Assembly: GCF_015550595.1 (NCBI RefSeq) | Contig: NZ_JADNBB010000020.1 | Location: 44,253 to 108,252, forward strand | Direction: 5' to 3' | From: Parabacteroides goldsteinii | GTDB taxonomy: Bacteria; Bacteroidota; Bacteroidia; Bacteroidales; Tannerellaceae | DNA: 64,000 nucleotides | Shown here: positions 37,237-45,957 of the stretch, one piece after another | Position numbering within the stretch: position 1 is the stretch's first letter | Layout of the letters: each line of letters opens with the position of its first letter | Notes under the pieces: model-generated | What the model was told of the DNA's origin: nothing | Databases searched by the model: none | Seen by the model: the letters and a program-made list of their open reading frames with translations, nothing else | Made by a program: the position numbers and the translations under genes

Positions 37237-38056
37237 AGAGTTCTATATAAATGTAGGCTGCAGGAGCTGCCAGCATCAGGCTGTCGAACCGGTCAAGCAT
37301 ACCGCCATGACCGGGGAGGAGATTACCGGAATCTTTTACTCCTAATGTTCTTTTTAACAGCGACTCGATCAAATCGCCCCAGGTCCCGAATATAACCACT
37401 GTGGCCGATAGTCCTAACCAATTATACCAACTAATTTCAGGTGCATACCAGGCCAATGCCTGCGATGCCCCCAGTACAACCGTTAATCCGCCAAAGAAAC
37501 CTTCCCATGATTTTTTAGGTGAGATGCGTTCAAATAATCTCCTTTTACCAATTAGAGAGCCGACCAGGTAAGCTCCTGTGTCGTTCAGCCAAATAAAAAT
37601 AAAGATAGCCATAACGAACAGTGGAGAGTAGACAATCGTCCCCGGTGTATCGGGTATGGCAGCAATGAAGTTCAGCATAGAGAATGTTCCTGCACAATAG
37701 ATCTGTGCAAAAAAAGTAAAAGCCCAGTTATTGATTGGATTCGGGGCTTTATAATATAGTTCGGCAACTAATGTGTATATAAGGAATAATAGGTAGGGGA
37801 GAAAAATGACTCCATCTGCAAACTGGTTGGTATAAATGAAGGTAGCAGCAAACAAATAGACTCCTCCCAGCGAACCAATAAATCGTTTGATGGAAGCTTC
37901 CTCATAATGTTTTACAAGACCATAAAATTCCCATAATGTTAATCCGGTGATTAAACTGAATATAACAAGGAAAGAGATTGAATGGTAGCATATAGCTCCG
38001 ACAAGGATTGTGACGAAGATTATACCCGTAAGTGCTCGTATGATCAGATTTTTCAA
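37223..38056 (-). CDS. cdsA: Phosphatidate cytidylyltransferase
   Basis: Makes CDP-diacylglycerol from phosphatidic acid and CTP in the inner membrane, the entry point to phospholipids. The 277-residue protein has about eight membrane segments and the CdsA signature near the C terminus, GDLIESLLKRTLGVKDSGNLLPGHGGMLDRFDS. It lies downstream of ftsH on the same strand, with a hairpin between them, and overlaps porT convergently by 14 bp. Confidence 0.94.
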   Translation of the reverse strand: MKNLIIRALTGIIFVTILVGAICYHSISFLVIFSLITGLTLWEFYGLVKHYEEASIKRFIGSLGGVYLFAATFIYTNQFADGVIFLPYLLFLIYTLVAELYYKAPNPINNWAFTFFAQIYCAGTFSMLNFIAAIPDTPGTIVYSPLFVMAIFIFIWLNDTGAYLVGSLIGKRRLFERISPKKSWEGFFGGLTVVLGASQALAWYAPEISWYNWLGLSATVVIFGTWGDLIESLLKRTLGVKDSGNLLPGHGGMLDRFDSLMLAAPAAYIYIELFIRN

Positions 38057-38131
38057 AGCCGTATTATTTAGTTCGTTTGTTGATTTATTTTTCGTGCAAA
38101 GATAAAGAATAAATCCAAATATAGACAGAGA

Positions 38132-38180
38132 GGCCGAATAGTATCTTTTAATAAAGAACTATCCGGCCTTTTTATTTTTT
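38132..38180. terminator. Hairpin between cdsA and ftsH
   Basis: GGCCGAATAGT (38132-38142) pairs with ACTATCCGGCC (38158-38168). The T-rich run (38169-38180) follows on the plus strand, while on the minus strand, where ftsH ends 14 bp away, the stem has a G-U pair and only a weak U-run. It probably ends or attenuates ftsH. Confidence 0.5.
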
Positions 38181-38193
38181 AGAGAAGAACAGG

Positions 38194-40227
38194 TCAGACC
38201 TTTTTTTCTGCCGTATTGTCATCTGTAGGTACAACCAGCGTGTCATTTTCGTCGACAGTAGTCTGTTCTTGTTTATTGTTGTTTGCTTTTTCCTGTAATT
38301 CCAAAATTTCTTCTGAGCGGGAAACCCAGGCTCGTTTTCCAAAAATATGTTCCACATCTTCTGTATAAATCACTTCACGTTCCAATAATACCTGCGCCAG
38401 CTTGTTGTGTCCTTCAGTATTGTCGGACAGAATTTTCTTAGCACGTTCATATTGTTCGTTGATAATCTTTTGTACTTCCTGGTCGATCATACGAGACGTT
38501 TCTTCACTGTATGGTTTAGTGAATCCCCAGTCCTGACCGGTTGAATCGTAATAATTCAGATTGGGAAGCTTATCGCTCATTCCGAAATAGACAACCATGG
38601 CATAAGCCTGTTTCGTTACACGCTCCAAGTCATTGGATGCTCCTGTCGATATTTTGCCTAAGAATAATTCTTCGGCTGCACGTCCGCCCAAGGTGGCACA
38701 CATTTCGTCCAGCAACTGTTCGCGGGTGGTGATCTGACGTTCTTCCGGCAGATACCAGGCAGCGCCGAGTGCTTTGCCTCTCGGTACTATAGTTACTTTA
38801 ACCAATGGGTTGGCATGTTCAAGCAACCAACTCAGTGTAGCATGGCCGGCTTCATGATTGGCGATACTGTTGCGTTCATCGGCAGTTGTTATCTTGGTCC
38901 GTTTTTCCAAACCACCCACAATGCGGTCTACAGCATTCATGAAGTCTTCCTTCTGAACGAATTTCTTTCCGCTTCGGGCTGCTATCAATGCCGCTTCATT
39001 ACACACATTGGCAATGTCGGCTCCGGAGAATCCGGGAGTCTGGCGAGCCATAAATTCAGCATCAACTGTTTCGTCTATTTTGATCGGGCGTAAATGTACT
39101 CCGAAAATTTCCTTACGTTCATTCAGGTCTGGTAATTCTACACTAATCTGGCGATCGAAACGTCCGGCACGCAGGAGTGCCTTATCCAGAATATCGGCAC
39201 GGTTGGTCGCAGCAAGAATGATTACACCGCTATTTGAGCCGAATCCGTCCATTTCTGTCAGTAACTGGTTCAGTGTGTTTTCTCGTTCATCGTTACTGTT
39301 CATATTGACATTCTTACCACGGGCACGGCCTACGGCATCGATTTCATCGATAAACACGATACATGGAGATTTTTCTTTTGCCTGGCGGAACAAGTCACGA
39401 ACACGTGATGCGCCTACACCAACGAACATTTCCACGAAATCAGAACCGGAAAGTGAAAAGAACGGAACATCCGCTTCACCTGCCACAGCTTTGGCCAATA
39501 ATGTTTTACCTGTTCCCGGAGGGCCTACTAATAAAGCCCCTTTGGGTATTTTGCCTCCCAGCTCCGTATAGCGTTCCGGGCTTTTTAGGAAGGATACGAT
39601 TTCTTCTACCTCTTGTTTGGCTTCCGACAATCCTGCTACGTCCTTAAATGTTACTTTCCGGTCATTATCTTTGTCGAATAATTGTGCTTTAGCTTTGCCT
39701 ACACTGAAAACCCCCCCAGGACCTCCACCTGCACCTCCGGACATTCTCCGCATTAGGAAAATCCATACGGCAATAATCAAGATGATCGGTCCGAATGAAA
39801 CAAGAAAGTTCCATATAGCATCATCTCCTTCTTCAAAGCGCACCTGGGTGTCAATGTGGTTGTCAGTAACCGCTTTATCATAAAAATCCGAAAATTTATC
39901 TGCTGATGGTATTTTTACGTATACTTTAGGGTTTGTTCCTAAAGCTGAACTGTCGCTTTTAAAGACTAATCCTTTTTGTCCGCTTTTGACTGTCGCTTCA
40001 ACCAGGTTTTTCTTGTTGTAGACAACCATTTTGTCGAATACGTTTTCCTGAGCTAGTTTCTGGAATTCTGTCCATCCCAGTTCTTTTGACGCCGAAGAAT
40101 CGTTAGTCAGATACAAAGCAATAAGCATCATAAAAATTAACCCGTACATCCAATACAGGTTAAACCGGAACATTTTAGGCTTATTGTTCTTCGGTGTTTT
40201 ATTAAACATGTCGTTTTTATTTTCCAT
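38194..40227 (-). CDS. ftsH: ATP-dependent zinc metalloprotease FtsH
   Basis: 677-residue membrane protease. Two membrane helices flank a small periplasmic domain (about residues 25-40 and 133-152). The AAA+ module follows, with GPPGTGKTLLAKAVAGEA, DEIDAVGRARG and the arginine finger region RAGRFDRQI. The zinc protease motif HEAGH occurs in ANHEAGHATLSW. The linker MSGGAGGGPGG is typical. It lies 29 bp after rsfS on the same strand. Confidence 0.96.
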   Translation of the reverse strand: MENKNDMFNKTPKNNKPKMFRFNLYWMYGLIFMMLIALYLTNDSSASKELGWTEFQKLAQENVFDKMVVYNKKNLVEATVKSGQKGLVFKSDSSALGTNPKVYVKIPSADKFSDFYDKAVTDNHIDTQVRFEEGDDAIWNFLVSFGPIILIIAVWIFLMRRMSGGAGGGPGGVFSVGKAKAQLFDKDNDRKVTFKDVAGLSEAKQEVEEIVSFLKSPERYTELGGKIPKGALLVGPPGTGKTLLAKAVAGEADVPFFSLSGSDFVEMFVGVGASRVRDLFRQAKEKSPCIVFIDEIDAVGRARGKNVNMNSNDERENTLNQLLTEMDGFGSNSGVIILAATNRADILDKALLRAGRFDRQISVELPDLNERKEIFGVHLRPIKIDETVDAEFMARQTPGFSGADIANVCNEAALIAARSGKKFVQKEDFMNAVDRIVGGLEKRTKITTADERNSIANHEAGHATLSWLLEHANPLVKVTIVPRGKALGAAWYLPEERQITTREQLLDEMCATLGGRAAEELFLGKISTGASNDLERVTKQAYAMVVYFGMSDKLPNLNYYDSTGQDWGFTKPYSEETSRMIDQEVQKIINEQYERAKKILSDNTEGHNKLAQVLLEREVIYTEDVEHIFGKRAWVSRSEEILELQEKANNNKQEQTTVDENDTLVVPTDDNTAEKKV

Positions 40228-40256
40228 ACTTTGAATTCGATAATATTAATCCGGCT

Positions 40257-40616
40257 TTAGTCGAGATTCGGAATCTGGGTGACTTTAGCGTCAGACCATA
40301 GGTTATCCAGATTATAGAACTCACGTTGTTCCGGTGTAAATATGTGTACAAGAACCGTGCCATAATCCATACCTATCCATAAGGAACTTTGATTACCATC
40401 AATAGAGAGTGGTTTTTCACCTGCATTTCTACGTGCAAAATCCCATACAGAATCGGACAGGGCTGATACTTGGGTAGGAGTATTCCCTTCGCAGATAACC
40501 ATGTATTGGCATACTGCCCCAGATAGCTGGGTTAAATCTACAGTTACAATATTTTTGCCTTTTTTTTCTTGTAGACCTTCTACAATTGTTTGTACTAATT
40601 CTTTTGTTTGATCCAT
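40257..40616 (-). CDS. rsfS: Ribosome silencing factor RsfS
   Basis: 119-residue protein of the RsfS/Iojap family that binds L14 on the 50S subunit and blocks subunit joining under starvation. Typical segments are ICEGNTPTQVSALSDSVWDFARR and SSLWIGMDYGTVLVHIFTPEQREFYNLDNLW. It heads the rsfS-ftsH-cdsA group and has a TATATTTG promoter box upstream. Confidence 0.94.
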   Translation of the reverse strand: MDQTKELVQTIVEGLQEKKGKNIVTVDLTQLSGAVCQYMVICEGNTPTQVSALSDSVWDFARRNAGEKPLSIDGNQSSLWIGMDYGTVLVHIFTPEQREFYNLDNLWSDAKVTQIPNLD

Positions 40617-40647
40617 CTATTTTTTATTGAATAATATTTCGAAGACG

Positions 40648-40655
40648 CAAATATA
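40648..40655 (-). promoter_or_regulatory. -7 element for rsfS operon
   Basis: TATATTTG on the minus strand, 32 bp upstream of the rsfS start. Confidence 0.55.
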
Positions 40656-40770
40656 CTTCTTAAATTTATTATGTACATGCTTTATCTGTTTAATATATGT
40701 ATAAACCCTGTAATTTCAAAACAGGGAAAAGAAGAAAATGTTTATTTTGATGAAATTTTTTTGCTGAATA

Positions 40771-40801
40771 TTTGCAGATATGAAAAATGTCTGTATCTTT
40801 G
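40771..40801 (+). promoter_or_regulatory. Promoter for tRNA-Gln
   Basis: TTTG at 40771-40774 and TATCTTTG at 40794-40801 with a 19-bp spacer: full consensus. The mature tRNA begins 42 bp later. Confidence 0.78.
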
Positions 40802-40842
40802 CACCCGTAATCGAGAAACATACTACTCGAAGCAATAAAAAC

Positions 40843-40913
40843 TGTTCTATGGTGTAATGGTAACACGTCAGATTCTGGTCCTGAAATTCCAGGTTCGAGC
40901 CCTGGTAGAACAA
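40843..40913 (+). tRNA. tRNA-Gln (anticodon CTG)
   Basis: A 71-nt cloverleaf. The acceptor stem TGTTCTA (40843-40849) pairs with TAGAACA (40906-40912), with discriminator A at 40913. The anticodon loop TTCTGGT gives anticodon CTG (codon CAG). The T arm is CCAGG-TTCGAGC-CCTGG. CCA is not encoded. The TAATGGTA of the D loop is typical of bacterial tRNA-Gln. A terminator hairpin follows. Confidence 0.93.
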
Positions 40914-40915
40914 CA

Positions 40916-40949
40916 AAAAGGTTTGAAATTATTTCAAACCTTTTTTTGT
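40916..40949. terminator. Terminator after tRNA-Gln, shared with minus-strand gene
   Basis: AAAAAGGTTTGAAAT and ATTTCAAACCTTTTTTT arms, with A and T runs on both sides. Confidence 0.85.
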
Positions 40950-40952
40950 GTC

Positions 40953-41906
40953 TTATTCATTCTTCCCTTTACCCCATTTAAATCCTATACTGTTCAATAA
41001 TTGGATACGGTCATTGCTTAATTTGCCTTTTCTTCTCAGGTATGCCATTCTCATCCACCAGGAATAGAGAGTTTTTTCTTTCTCTGTTGTCGTGGAAGGA
41101 TATCGTTTGTAAGTGGTGATAAAGTCACAAAATTCGGTATATCTGCCAAACCATATCCTGTTTAACTGTTCTTCCGTCCGACCGTTGTTTGTTACATTAA
41201 TTTCCCATTCAAAACCTAAGTCGGTTAATTTTTTAATTTGTGAAGAGGTCAGTTTGCCGGTTTTGTCAGTTCCATTTTTATAAGCTCTCATTTTACTACA
41301 CCATTTGGCTAACCTCGTTTCTTCTGAGTCTGTAGCATGAGCCGGCCATCTTCCGTTATGGATGTAATATTTCTTGACCATGTTGAATGATTCATTCCAG
41401 CTTCTCTTTTTTCTATTTTTATTCCATAAAAATCCGATAGCATCCAACATTTGAATACGTTCATCACTCAAACGGCCTTGCAATATACCGTTTCTCATGC
41501 TTTTCTGGGTAGTACACCAGTTGTATAGTTTGTTTTCTTCCGGGTTTGTTGAACCGGGCAATGGCCAACGTTTCTCATTCTTTACGAAATCTTTCAGTTT
41601 ATAATAATTATTTTCCCACTGTTCGGTACTTTTTTGTTGCTTATCGGCATCAATTCTGTCTACTAGTTCAATGATTTTCTCAGGTAGTCTTTCGGGAAAA
41701 TGATTTCTGAGATATCTGATTCGAACGATCCATTGTCCCAAAGGTAGTTCTTTCGGGTCTTTGGCTGTGGGTGAAGGCCATTTGTTGTTTTTTTCAAAAA
41801 AAGCAATAGTAGAACGATATTTATTATTCCGTTTTTTACTGACTTTATTTGGTTTACGTGTTTTACGAACTTTGCTTTTTTTATCAATCTTACCTCTTGG
41901 TTCCAT
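40953..41906 (-). CDS. Protein of four helicase-associated (HA) repeats
   Basis: 317-residue, very basic protein. After a Lys/Arg-rich start (residues 1-28) it consists of four repeats of about 70 residues, at roughly 29-90, 93-167, 169-242 and 243-317. Each has the pattern F/Y..F....RWP.......E..L..W......R.....LS.ERI..L..IGF.W. This matches the helicase-associated (HA, PF03457-like) domain, normally found in several copies behind a superfamily 2 helicase. No helicase motif is present here. The domain is thought to bind nucleic acid. The gene is AT-rich and sits alone between tRNA-Gln and guaB with its own promoter box (41970-41977) and terminator, so it may be an acquired gene. Its role is unknown. 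Confidence 0.82.
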   Translation of the reverse strand: MEPRGKIDKKSKVRKTRKPNKVSKKRNNKYRSTIAFFEKNNKWPSPTAKDPKELPLGQWIVRIRYLRNHFPERLPEKIIELVDRIDADKQQKSTEQWENNYYKLKDFVKNEKRWPLPGSTNPEENKLYNWCTTQKSMRNGILQGRLSDERIQMLDAIGFLWNKNRKKRSWNESFNMVKKYYIHNGRWPAHATDSEETRLAKWCSKMRAYKNGTDKTGKLTSSQIKKLTDLGFEWEINVTNNGRTEEQLNRIWFGRYTEFCDFITTYKRYPSTTTEKEKTLYSWWMRMAYLRRKGKLSNDRIQLLNSIGFKWGKGKNE

Positions 41907-41969
41907 CTAACCTTTTTATTTTTTCAATGTTTTTTTATATGAATGATCTGAGATGTTTTTCTCAGTTTT

Positions 41970-41977
41970 CAAAGATA
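41970..41977 (-). promoter_or_regulatory. -7 element for HA-repeat gene
   Basis: TATCTTTG on the minus strand, 64 bp upstream of the start codon. Confidence 0.5.
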
Positions 41978-42083
41978 TTCAAATATTTGATTTTTAGATA
42001 TATGTAGTTCATGTTATTTTGTTATTTTGACAAAAGTTATTTTATCGTTTATAGCGCTTATCAGTGATTTCCATAAAATAAAA

Positions 42084-42124
42084 CATCCGCAAAAAGTCTC
42101 GTAACCAGAGATTTTTTGCGGATG
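42084..42124 (-). terminator. Terminator after guaB
   Basis: CATCCGCAAAAA and TTTTTGCGGATG arms with an inner GTCTC/GAGAT pair; it ends 19 bp before the guaB stop. The U-run is inside the stem. Confidence 0.7.
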
Positions 42125-42142
42125 ATATTATAATGTAGGGGA

Positions 42143-43636
42143 TTAATTCTGTTCTTTCAAGATTACATCATGTGCACCGCCTTCTACGATACTGGTAGAA
42201 GATACCAAAGTGATTTTTGCATTCTTTTGCAGGCTAGGTATTGTAGTTGCTCCGCAGCTACACATAGTAGCTTTGATCTTACCTAAAGTAAGGTTCAGGT
42301 TATCTTTCATCTTTCCTGCATAAGGAACGTAGCTATCTACACCTTCTTCGAATTTGAGTGATTCGGTTCCTCCCATATCGTAACGCTGCCAGTTTTGGGC
42401 ACGGTTTGAACCTTCACCCCAGTATTCCTTCACATAATTGTTTCCGATACGTAGTTTTTTTGTAGGAGACTCGTCGAAACGGGCAAAATAACGTCCCATC
42501 ATCAGGAAGTCGGCTCCCATGGCAAGGGCTAGAACCATATGGTAATCATGCACCAGACCTCCGTCGCTACAAATAGGAATATAAACGCCTGTTTTTTCTT
42601 TGTATTCATCGCGAGCCTGGGCTACATCGATCAGGGCAGTAGCTTGTCCGCGACCGATACCCTTTTGTTCGCGGGTAATACAGATAGAACCTCCACCGAT
42701 ACCAACTTTGATGAAATCGGCTCCGGCTTCCACCAGATACATAAAACCTTCTCGGTCTACTACATTTCCGGCACCGACTTTAACCTTGTCACCGTATTCC
42801 TTCTTGATCCACTGCAGTGTTTCATACTGCCATTCAGAATAACCGTCGGAAGAGTCGATACACAGTACATCTACTCCGGCTTCAACAAGAGCTGGTACAC
42901 GCTCCATGTAGTCGCGGGTATTGATACCTGCACCTACTAATAACTTTTTATCAGCTCCTGACATTTCGTTAGGATTGTCGCGGTGGCTGTCATAATCCTT
43001 ACGGAATACAAAATAAGCCAGATTCTGATCTTTATCTATGATCGGTAATGTATTCAGTTTATGATCCCAGATAATCTGGTTGGCTTCTTTCAGTGTGATA
43101 CCAACTTCTCCAACGATTAGTTTGGAGAAAGGAGTCATGAATTCTTTAACCTTTGTACGGGGATCGTCTTTTTCTGCGCGGTAGTCGCGGCTGGTGACAA
43201 GTCCCAGCAGTTTACCATTAGGTGTTCCGTCGTCGGTAACTCCGATTGTGGAATGTTCTGTTTTGTTGACTAGGGCGATTACGTCGGCCAGTGTGTTTTC
43301 CGGTGTCAGGTTTGAATCACTGATTACAAATCCGGCCTTAAACTTTTTCACTCTGCGTACCATATCTGCCTGGCTGGCGATAGGCTGTGATCCGAAAATA
43401 AATGAAAGTCCTCCGTTACGGGCTAACTCGATAGCCAGTTCCGGACCCGATACCGATTGCATGATAGCCGAAACAAACGGGATATTTAATTCGATAGAGG
43501 ACTTTTCGTTGACATTATGTTTCACAAGTGCTGTTTTCAGTGAAACGTTTGAAGGTACGCACTGTTTAGTGGTCAAGCCGGGAATAAGCAGGTATTCTCC
43601 GAAGGTTCTAGATACATCGTTTAAGTAAACTGCCAT
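42143..43636 (-). CDS. guaB: IMP dehydrogenase, Tritrichomonas-like type
   Basis: Oxidises IMP to XMP, the rate-limiting step to guanine nucleotides. The 497-residue protein has a TIM barrel split by a CBS pair (about residues 95-220). The catalytic Cys319 is in [20 protein letters not shown] and the flap dyad Arg418-Tyr419 is in NWQRYD. Its opening ([20 protein letters not shown]) and residue numbering match, as I recall it, the structurally studied Tritrichomonas foetus enzyme rather than the common bacterial GuaB. Lys310 and Glu431 are the residues linked to mycophenolic acid tolerance in that enzyme. The start at 43636 is set by a promoter box at 43667-43674 lying inside the longer frame to 43711. 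Confidence 0.93.
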   Translation of the reverse strand: MAVYLNDVSRTFGEYLLIPGLTTKQCVPSNVSLKTALVKHNVNEKSSIELNIPFVSAIMQSVSGPELAIELARNGGLSFIFGSQPIASQADMVRRVKKFKAGFVISDSNLTPENTLADVIALVNKTEHSTIGVTDDGTPNGKLLGLVTSRDYRAEKDDPRTKVKEFMTPFSKLIVGEVGITLKEANQIIWDHKLNTLPIIDKDQNLAYFVFRKDYDSHRDNPNEMSGADKKLLVGAGINTRDYMERVPALVEAGVDVLCIDSSDGYSEWQYETLQWIKKEYGDKVKVGAGNVVDREGFMYLVEAGADFIKVGIGGGSICITREQKGIGRGQATALIDVAQARDEYKEKTGVYIPICSDGGLVHDYHMVLALAMGADFLMMGRYFARFDESPTKKLRIGNNYVKEYWGEGSNRAQNWQRYDMGGTESLKFEEGVDSYVPYAGKMKDNLNLTLGKIKATMCSCGATTIPSLQKNAKITLVSSTSIVEGGAHDVILKEQN

Positions 43637-43666
43637 ATGATTAATATTTACTGGATGAATTTTGTG

Positions 43667-43674
43667 CAAAAGTA
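43667..43674 (-). promoter_or_regulatory. -7 element for guaB
   Basis: TACTTTTG on the minus strand, 30 bp upstream of the start at 43636 and inside the longer reading frame, which excludes the ATG at 43711. Confidence 0.6.
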
Positions 43675-43800
43675 CTGAATTCTCTTCAGATATGTTTTTA
43701 TTTAGGAGCATTTTTCATACTATTTAAAAGGATACTGTCCTAGGGAATATGCGAACCGGAACTTTTTCAATGAGTAATATGTTATATATAATGAATTAAA

Positions 43801-43808
43801 GAGGAGGA
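43801..43808 (+). promoter_or_regulatory. Strong Shine-Dalgarno sequence for pirin gene
   Basis: AGGAGG (43802-43807) lies 8 bp before the ATG at 43816. Such strong sites are uncommon among the other genes here and support this start over the ATG at 43822. Confidence 0.6.
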
Positions 43809-43815
43809 ATTATTT

Positions 43816-44523
43816 ATGAAAATGGTAGTAGACAAGGCAAACTCTCGCGGATATGCAAACCATGGATGGCTTAAAACTCATCATACATTTAGTTTTGCTA
43901 ATTATTATAATCCCAAGAGGGTGCATTTTGGCAAACTACGTGTCTTAAATGACGATACGGTAGCTCCAAGCGAAGGTTTTGATACCCACCCACATAAAAA
44001 TATGGAAGTAATCTCTATTCCGCTGAATGGTTATTTGCGGCATGGTGACAGTATAAAGAACAGTAAAACTATTACTCCGGGGGATCTTCAGGTGATGAGT
44101 GCCGGAACGGGTATTTTTCATAGTGAGTTCAACGACAGTGCTGAACAGCAACTTGAATTTTTGCAGATCTGGGTTTTTCCACGTGAAGAAAATACGGCTC
44201 CGAAGTATAATAACTATGATATACGTTCGCTATTGAAAAAGAACGAATTGTCGCTGGTACTTTCGCCGGACGGGGAGACGCCTGCTGCGATCAATCAGGA
44301 TGCCTGGTTTTCGATAGGAGAACTAGATGCCGGACAGATTAAAGAATATAAGTTCCACCGTCAAGGTATGGGAGTATATCTTTTTGTCATTGAAGGAGAA
44401 GTAGAAGTAAGCAATACCATTCTTTCCAGACGCGATGGTGCCGGTTTTTATGATACGGACAGCATTACCATAGAGGTGTTGAAAGATGCGAAGATTTTGT
44501 TGATGGAAGTTCCGATGCAGTAA
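43816..44523 (+). CDS. Pirin family bicupin protein
   Basis: 235-residue cytoplasmic protein with two cupin domains. The pirin N-terminal signature is clear: GWLKTHHTFSFANYYNP, then FDTHPHKNMEVISIPLNG and SAGTGIFHSEFN, which supply the metal-binding His and Glu residues. Relatives such as E. coli YhhW have quercetinase activity; other pirins act as redox-linked regulators. The substrate in this organism is unknown. It is monocistronic, with a bidirectional terminator at 44542-44577. Confidence 0.9.
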   Translation: MKMVVDKANSRGYANHGWLKTHHTFSFANYYNPKRVHFGKLRVLNDDTVAPSEGFDTHPHKNMEVISIPLNGYLRHGDSIKNSKTITPGDLQVMSAGTGIFHSEFNDSAEQQLEFLQIWVFPREENTAPKYNNYDIRSLLKKNELSLVLSPDGETPAAINQDAWFSIGELDAGQIKEYKFHRQGMGVYLFVIEGEVEVSNTILSRRDGAGFYDTDSITIEVLKDAKILLMEVPMQ

Positions 44524-44541
44524 TTGCATCAGGTTAATAAT

Positions 44542-44577
44542 AAAAAAGGTTCCGGTTAGACAACCGGAACCTTTTTC
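44542..44577. terminator. Bidirectional terminator between pirin and M64 genes
   Basis: AAAAAAGGTTCCGGTT and AACCGGAACCTTTTT arms around a short loop. Confidence 0.88.
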
Positions 44578-44590
44578 GTGAAAGTCGTTT

Positions 44591-45877
44591 TTAATAACTT
44601 CTGTCTGATAAGAAATCAATCATTCGTAGAATAGCACGACTACATGCCGGACAGAAAGGAGCGTAATCGCGCATCATGCAATGATCCATCGGTCGATAGA
44701 TTCCTTTCGAAATATAACCACCTCCTTCAAATACGCCGGCTTTATCCTTATGCGTATCATCCAATGGCGTCGGGATCGGAGTGTTAGCGGGCAGTAGGTC
44801 TTTCCATTTGCTTTCAAAATCAACTAGGGTTGTTATGTTAGGCTCCCAAGGCTCATATTTCAAATTGTAAAAATCCTGATAAGCCACCTCTGAAGAAAAA
44901 TATTCATCAGCCAGCCCGGCAAAGCTATGTCCGAACTCATGGACGAATACATGTTGTGTACGTTCATTATCGGCTGTGCCGATTGCATAGAAATTATACA
45001 TACCGCCACCACCGTAAGTATCGGTATTAACCAGAATAAATATGGCATCACACGGGACATTCCACACTGCATCGCGGATTGATTTCATATCGGGGGTGGT
45101 CAGATAACGGTCTACACCGAAAGTATAATAACCAGAGTTCAATGCCGTATTTTTATATATACCTTTTCCCGAAGTGTCGGTTCCTGCATCTTCAGAAACC
45201 AGATTAACCGCCCAGATATTGAAATCTTCCCGGCGTGTCGTATAAGGAGGCGTGTTGAAAAGAGATTCTGTAAATTTTTTTGCATCGGCGACGAACTTTT
45301 CCTGATCGGCTGCCGTATATCCTTCTGCAATAAATACCAGGTCCACTTTTTCACTGGAATCTCCTTTATATTGGATCTGAGTCACCTTATTGTCTTTCAG
45401 TTTACCGCGGTCAATAAAAATACTGGTCGGGTCGATATCCATTTTAAGCAGTGAATGAAACTGCATATCGGCTTTGTCTCGGGCGGCTATCTCAACAATA
45501 ACTGTCGTTTTAGGATAGGGAACTGAAATACTGTTTGTCCATGATTGAGTTTCCGTTTTAGCCTGCTCTGTGGTGCGCCATTCTTCAAATAACGTATTGA
45601 ACCCTCTCGAATAGATCAGTTCGTTACTGTTTTTATCATATATATTTATATAATAACCGCCATAGTTGAACTTGTCGATCAGGTTTTTCACAGGGCCTCC
45701 CCATACAGGCTCTTCACGTAATTGCTGTATGGCAGCAGCTTGGAATTCGGAGTTTCCGCTTAAAGCGAAGTCTATCCGGAGACTTTTTTTATTGAAGTAT
45801 TTGTTAAAATTGCTCTGTGCCAAGCTACTAAGGCTACAAAGGGCGGCAATTAGAAATAAGGAAATCTTTGTTCTCAT
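44591..45877 (-). CDS. M64 family metallopeptidase
   Basis: 428-residue exported zinc peptidase of the IgA-peptidase M64 family. It has a signal peptide (about residues 1-20, KISLFLIAALCSLSSLAQ), an N-terminal beta domain of about 150 residues (M64_N) and a catalytic domain with the motif HEFGHSFAGLADEY, that is HExxHxxxxxxD/E. Clostridial members cleave IgA, but most Bacteroidota homologues are uncharacterised, so the substrate is open. A TATATTTG promoter box lies upstream, divergent from the Nim-like gene. Confidence 0.9.
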   Translation of the reverse strand: MRTKISLFLIAALCSLSSLAQSNFNKYFNKKSLRIDFALSGNSEFQAAAIQQLREEPVWGGPVKNLIDKFNYGGYYINIYDKNSNELIYSRGFNTLFEEWRTTEQAKTETQSWTNSISVPYPKTTVIVEIAARDKADMQFHSLLKMDIDPTSIFIDRGKLKDNKVTQIQYKGDSSEKVDLVFIAEGYTAADQEKFVADAKKFTESLFNTPPYTTRREDFNIWAVNLVSEDAGTDTSGKGIYKNTALNSGYYTFGVDRYLTTPDMKSIRDAVWNVPCDAIFILVNTDTYGGGGMYNFYAIGTADNERTQHVFVHEFGHSFAGLADEYFSSEVAYQDFYNLKYEPWEPNITTLVDFESKWKDLLPANTPIPTPLDDTHKDKAGVFEGGGYISKGIYRPMDHCMMRDYAPFCPACSRAILRMIDFLSDRSY

Positions 45878-45911
45878 ATTTTCGTGTTTTATTAGGTGTT
45901 CTTTGTACGCA

Positions 45912-45919
45912 CAAATATA
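45912..45919 (-). promoter_or_regulatory. -7 element for M64 gene
   Basis: TATATTTG on the minus strand, 35 bp upstream of the start codon. Confidence 0.55.
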
Positions 45920-45929
45920 ATGTATTTTG

Positions 45930-45937
45930 TAGATTTG
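45930..45937 (+). promoter_or_regulatory. -7 element for Nim-like gene
   Basis: TAGATTTG, 20 bp before the ATG at 45958. It lies downstream of the ATG at 45868 and so rules that start out. Confidence 0.55.
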
Positions 45938-45957
45938 TGGTTCTAAAATGTTGTGAT

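Noticed and set aside
40716..40916. 66-residue minus-strand ORF over the tRNA-Gln
   Set aside because: It spans a clear tRNA gene and its promoter on the opposite strand.
43637..43711. Longer guaB start at 43711
   Set aside because: A TACTTTTG promoter box lies inside this extension, and the shorter start gives residue numbering colinear with the known homologue.
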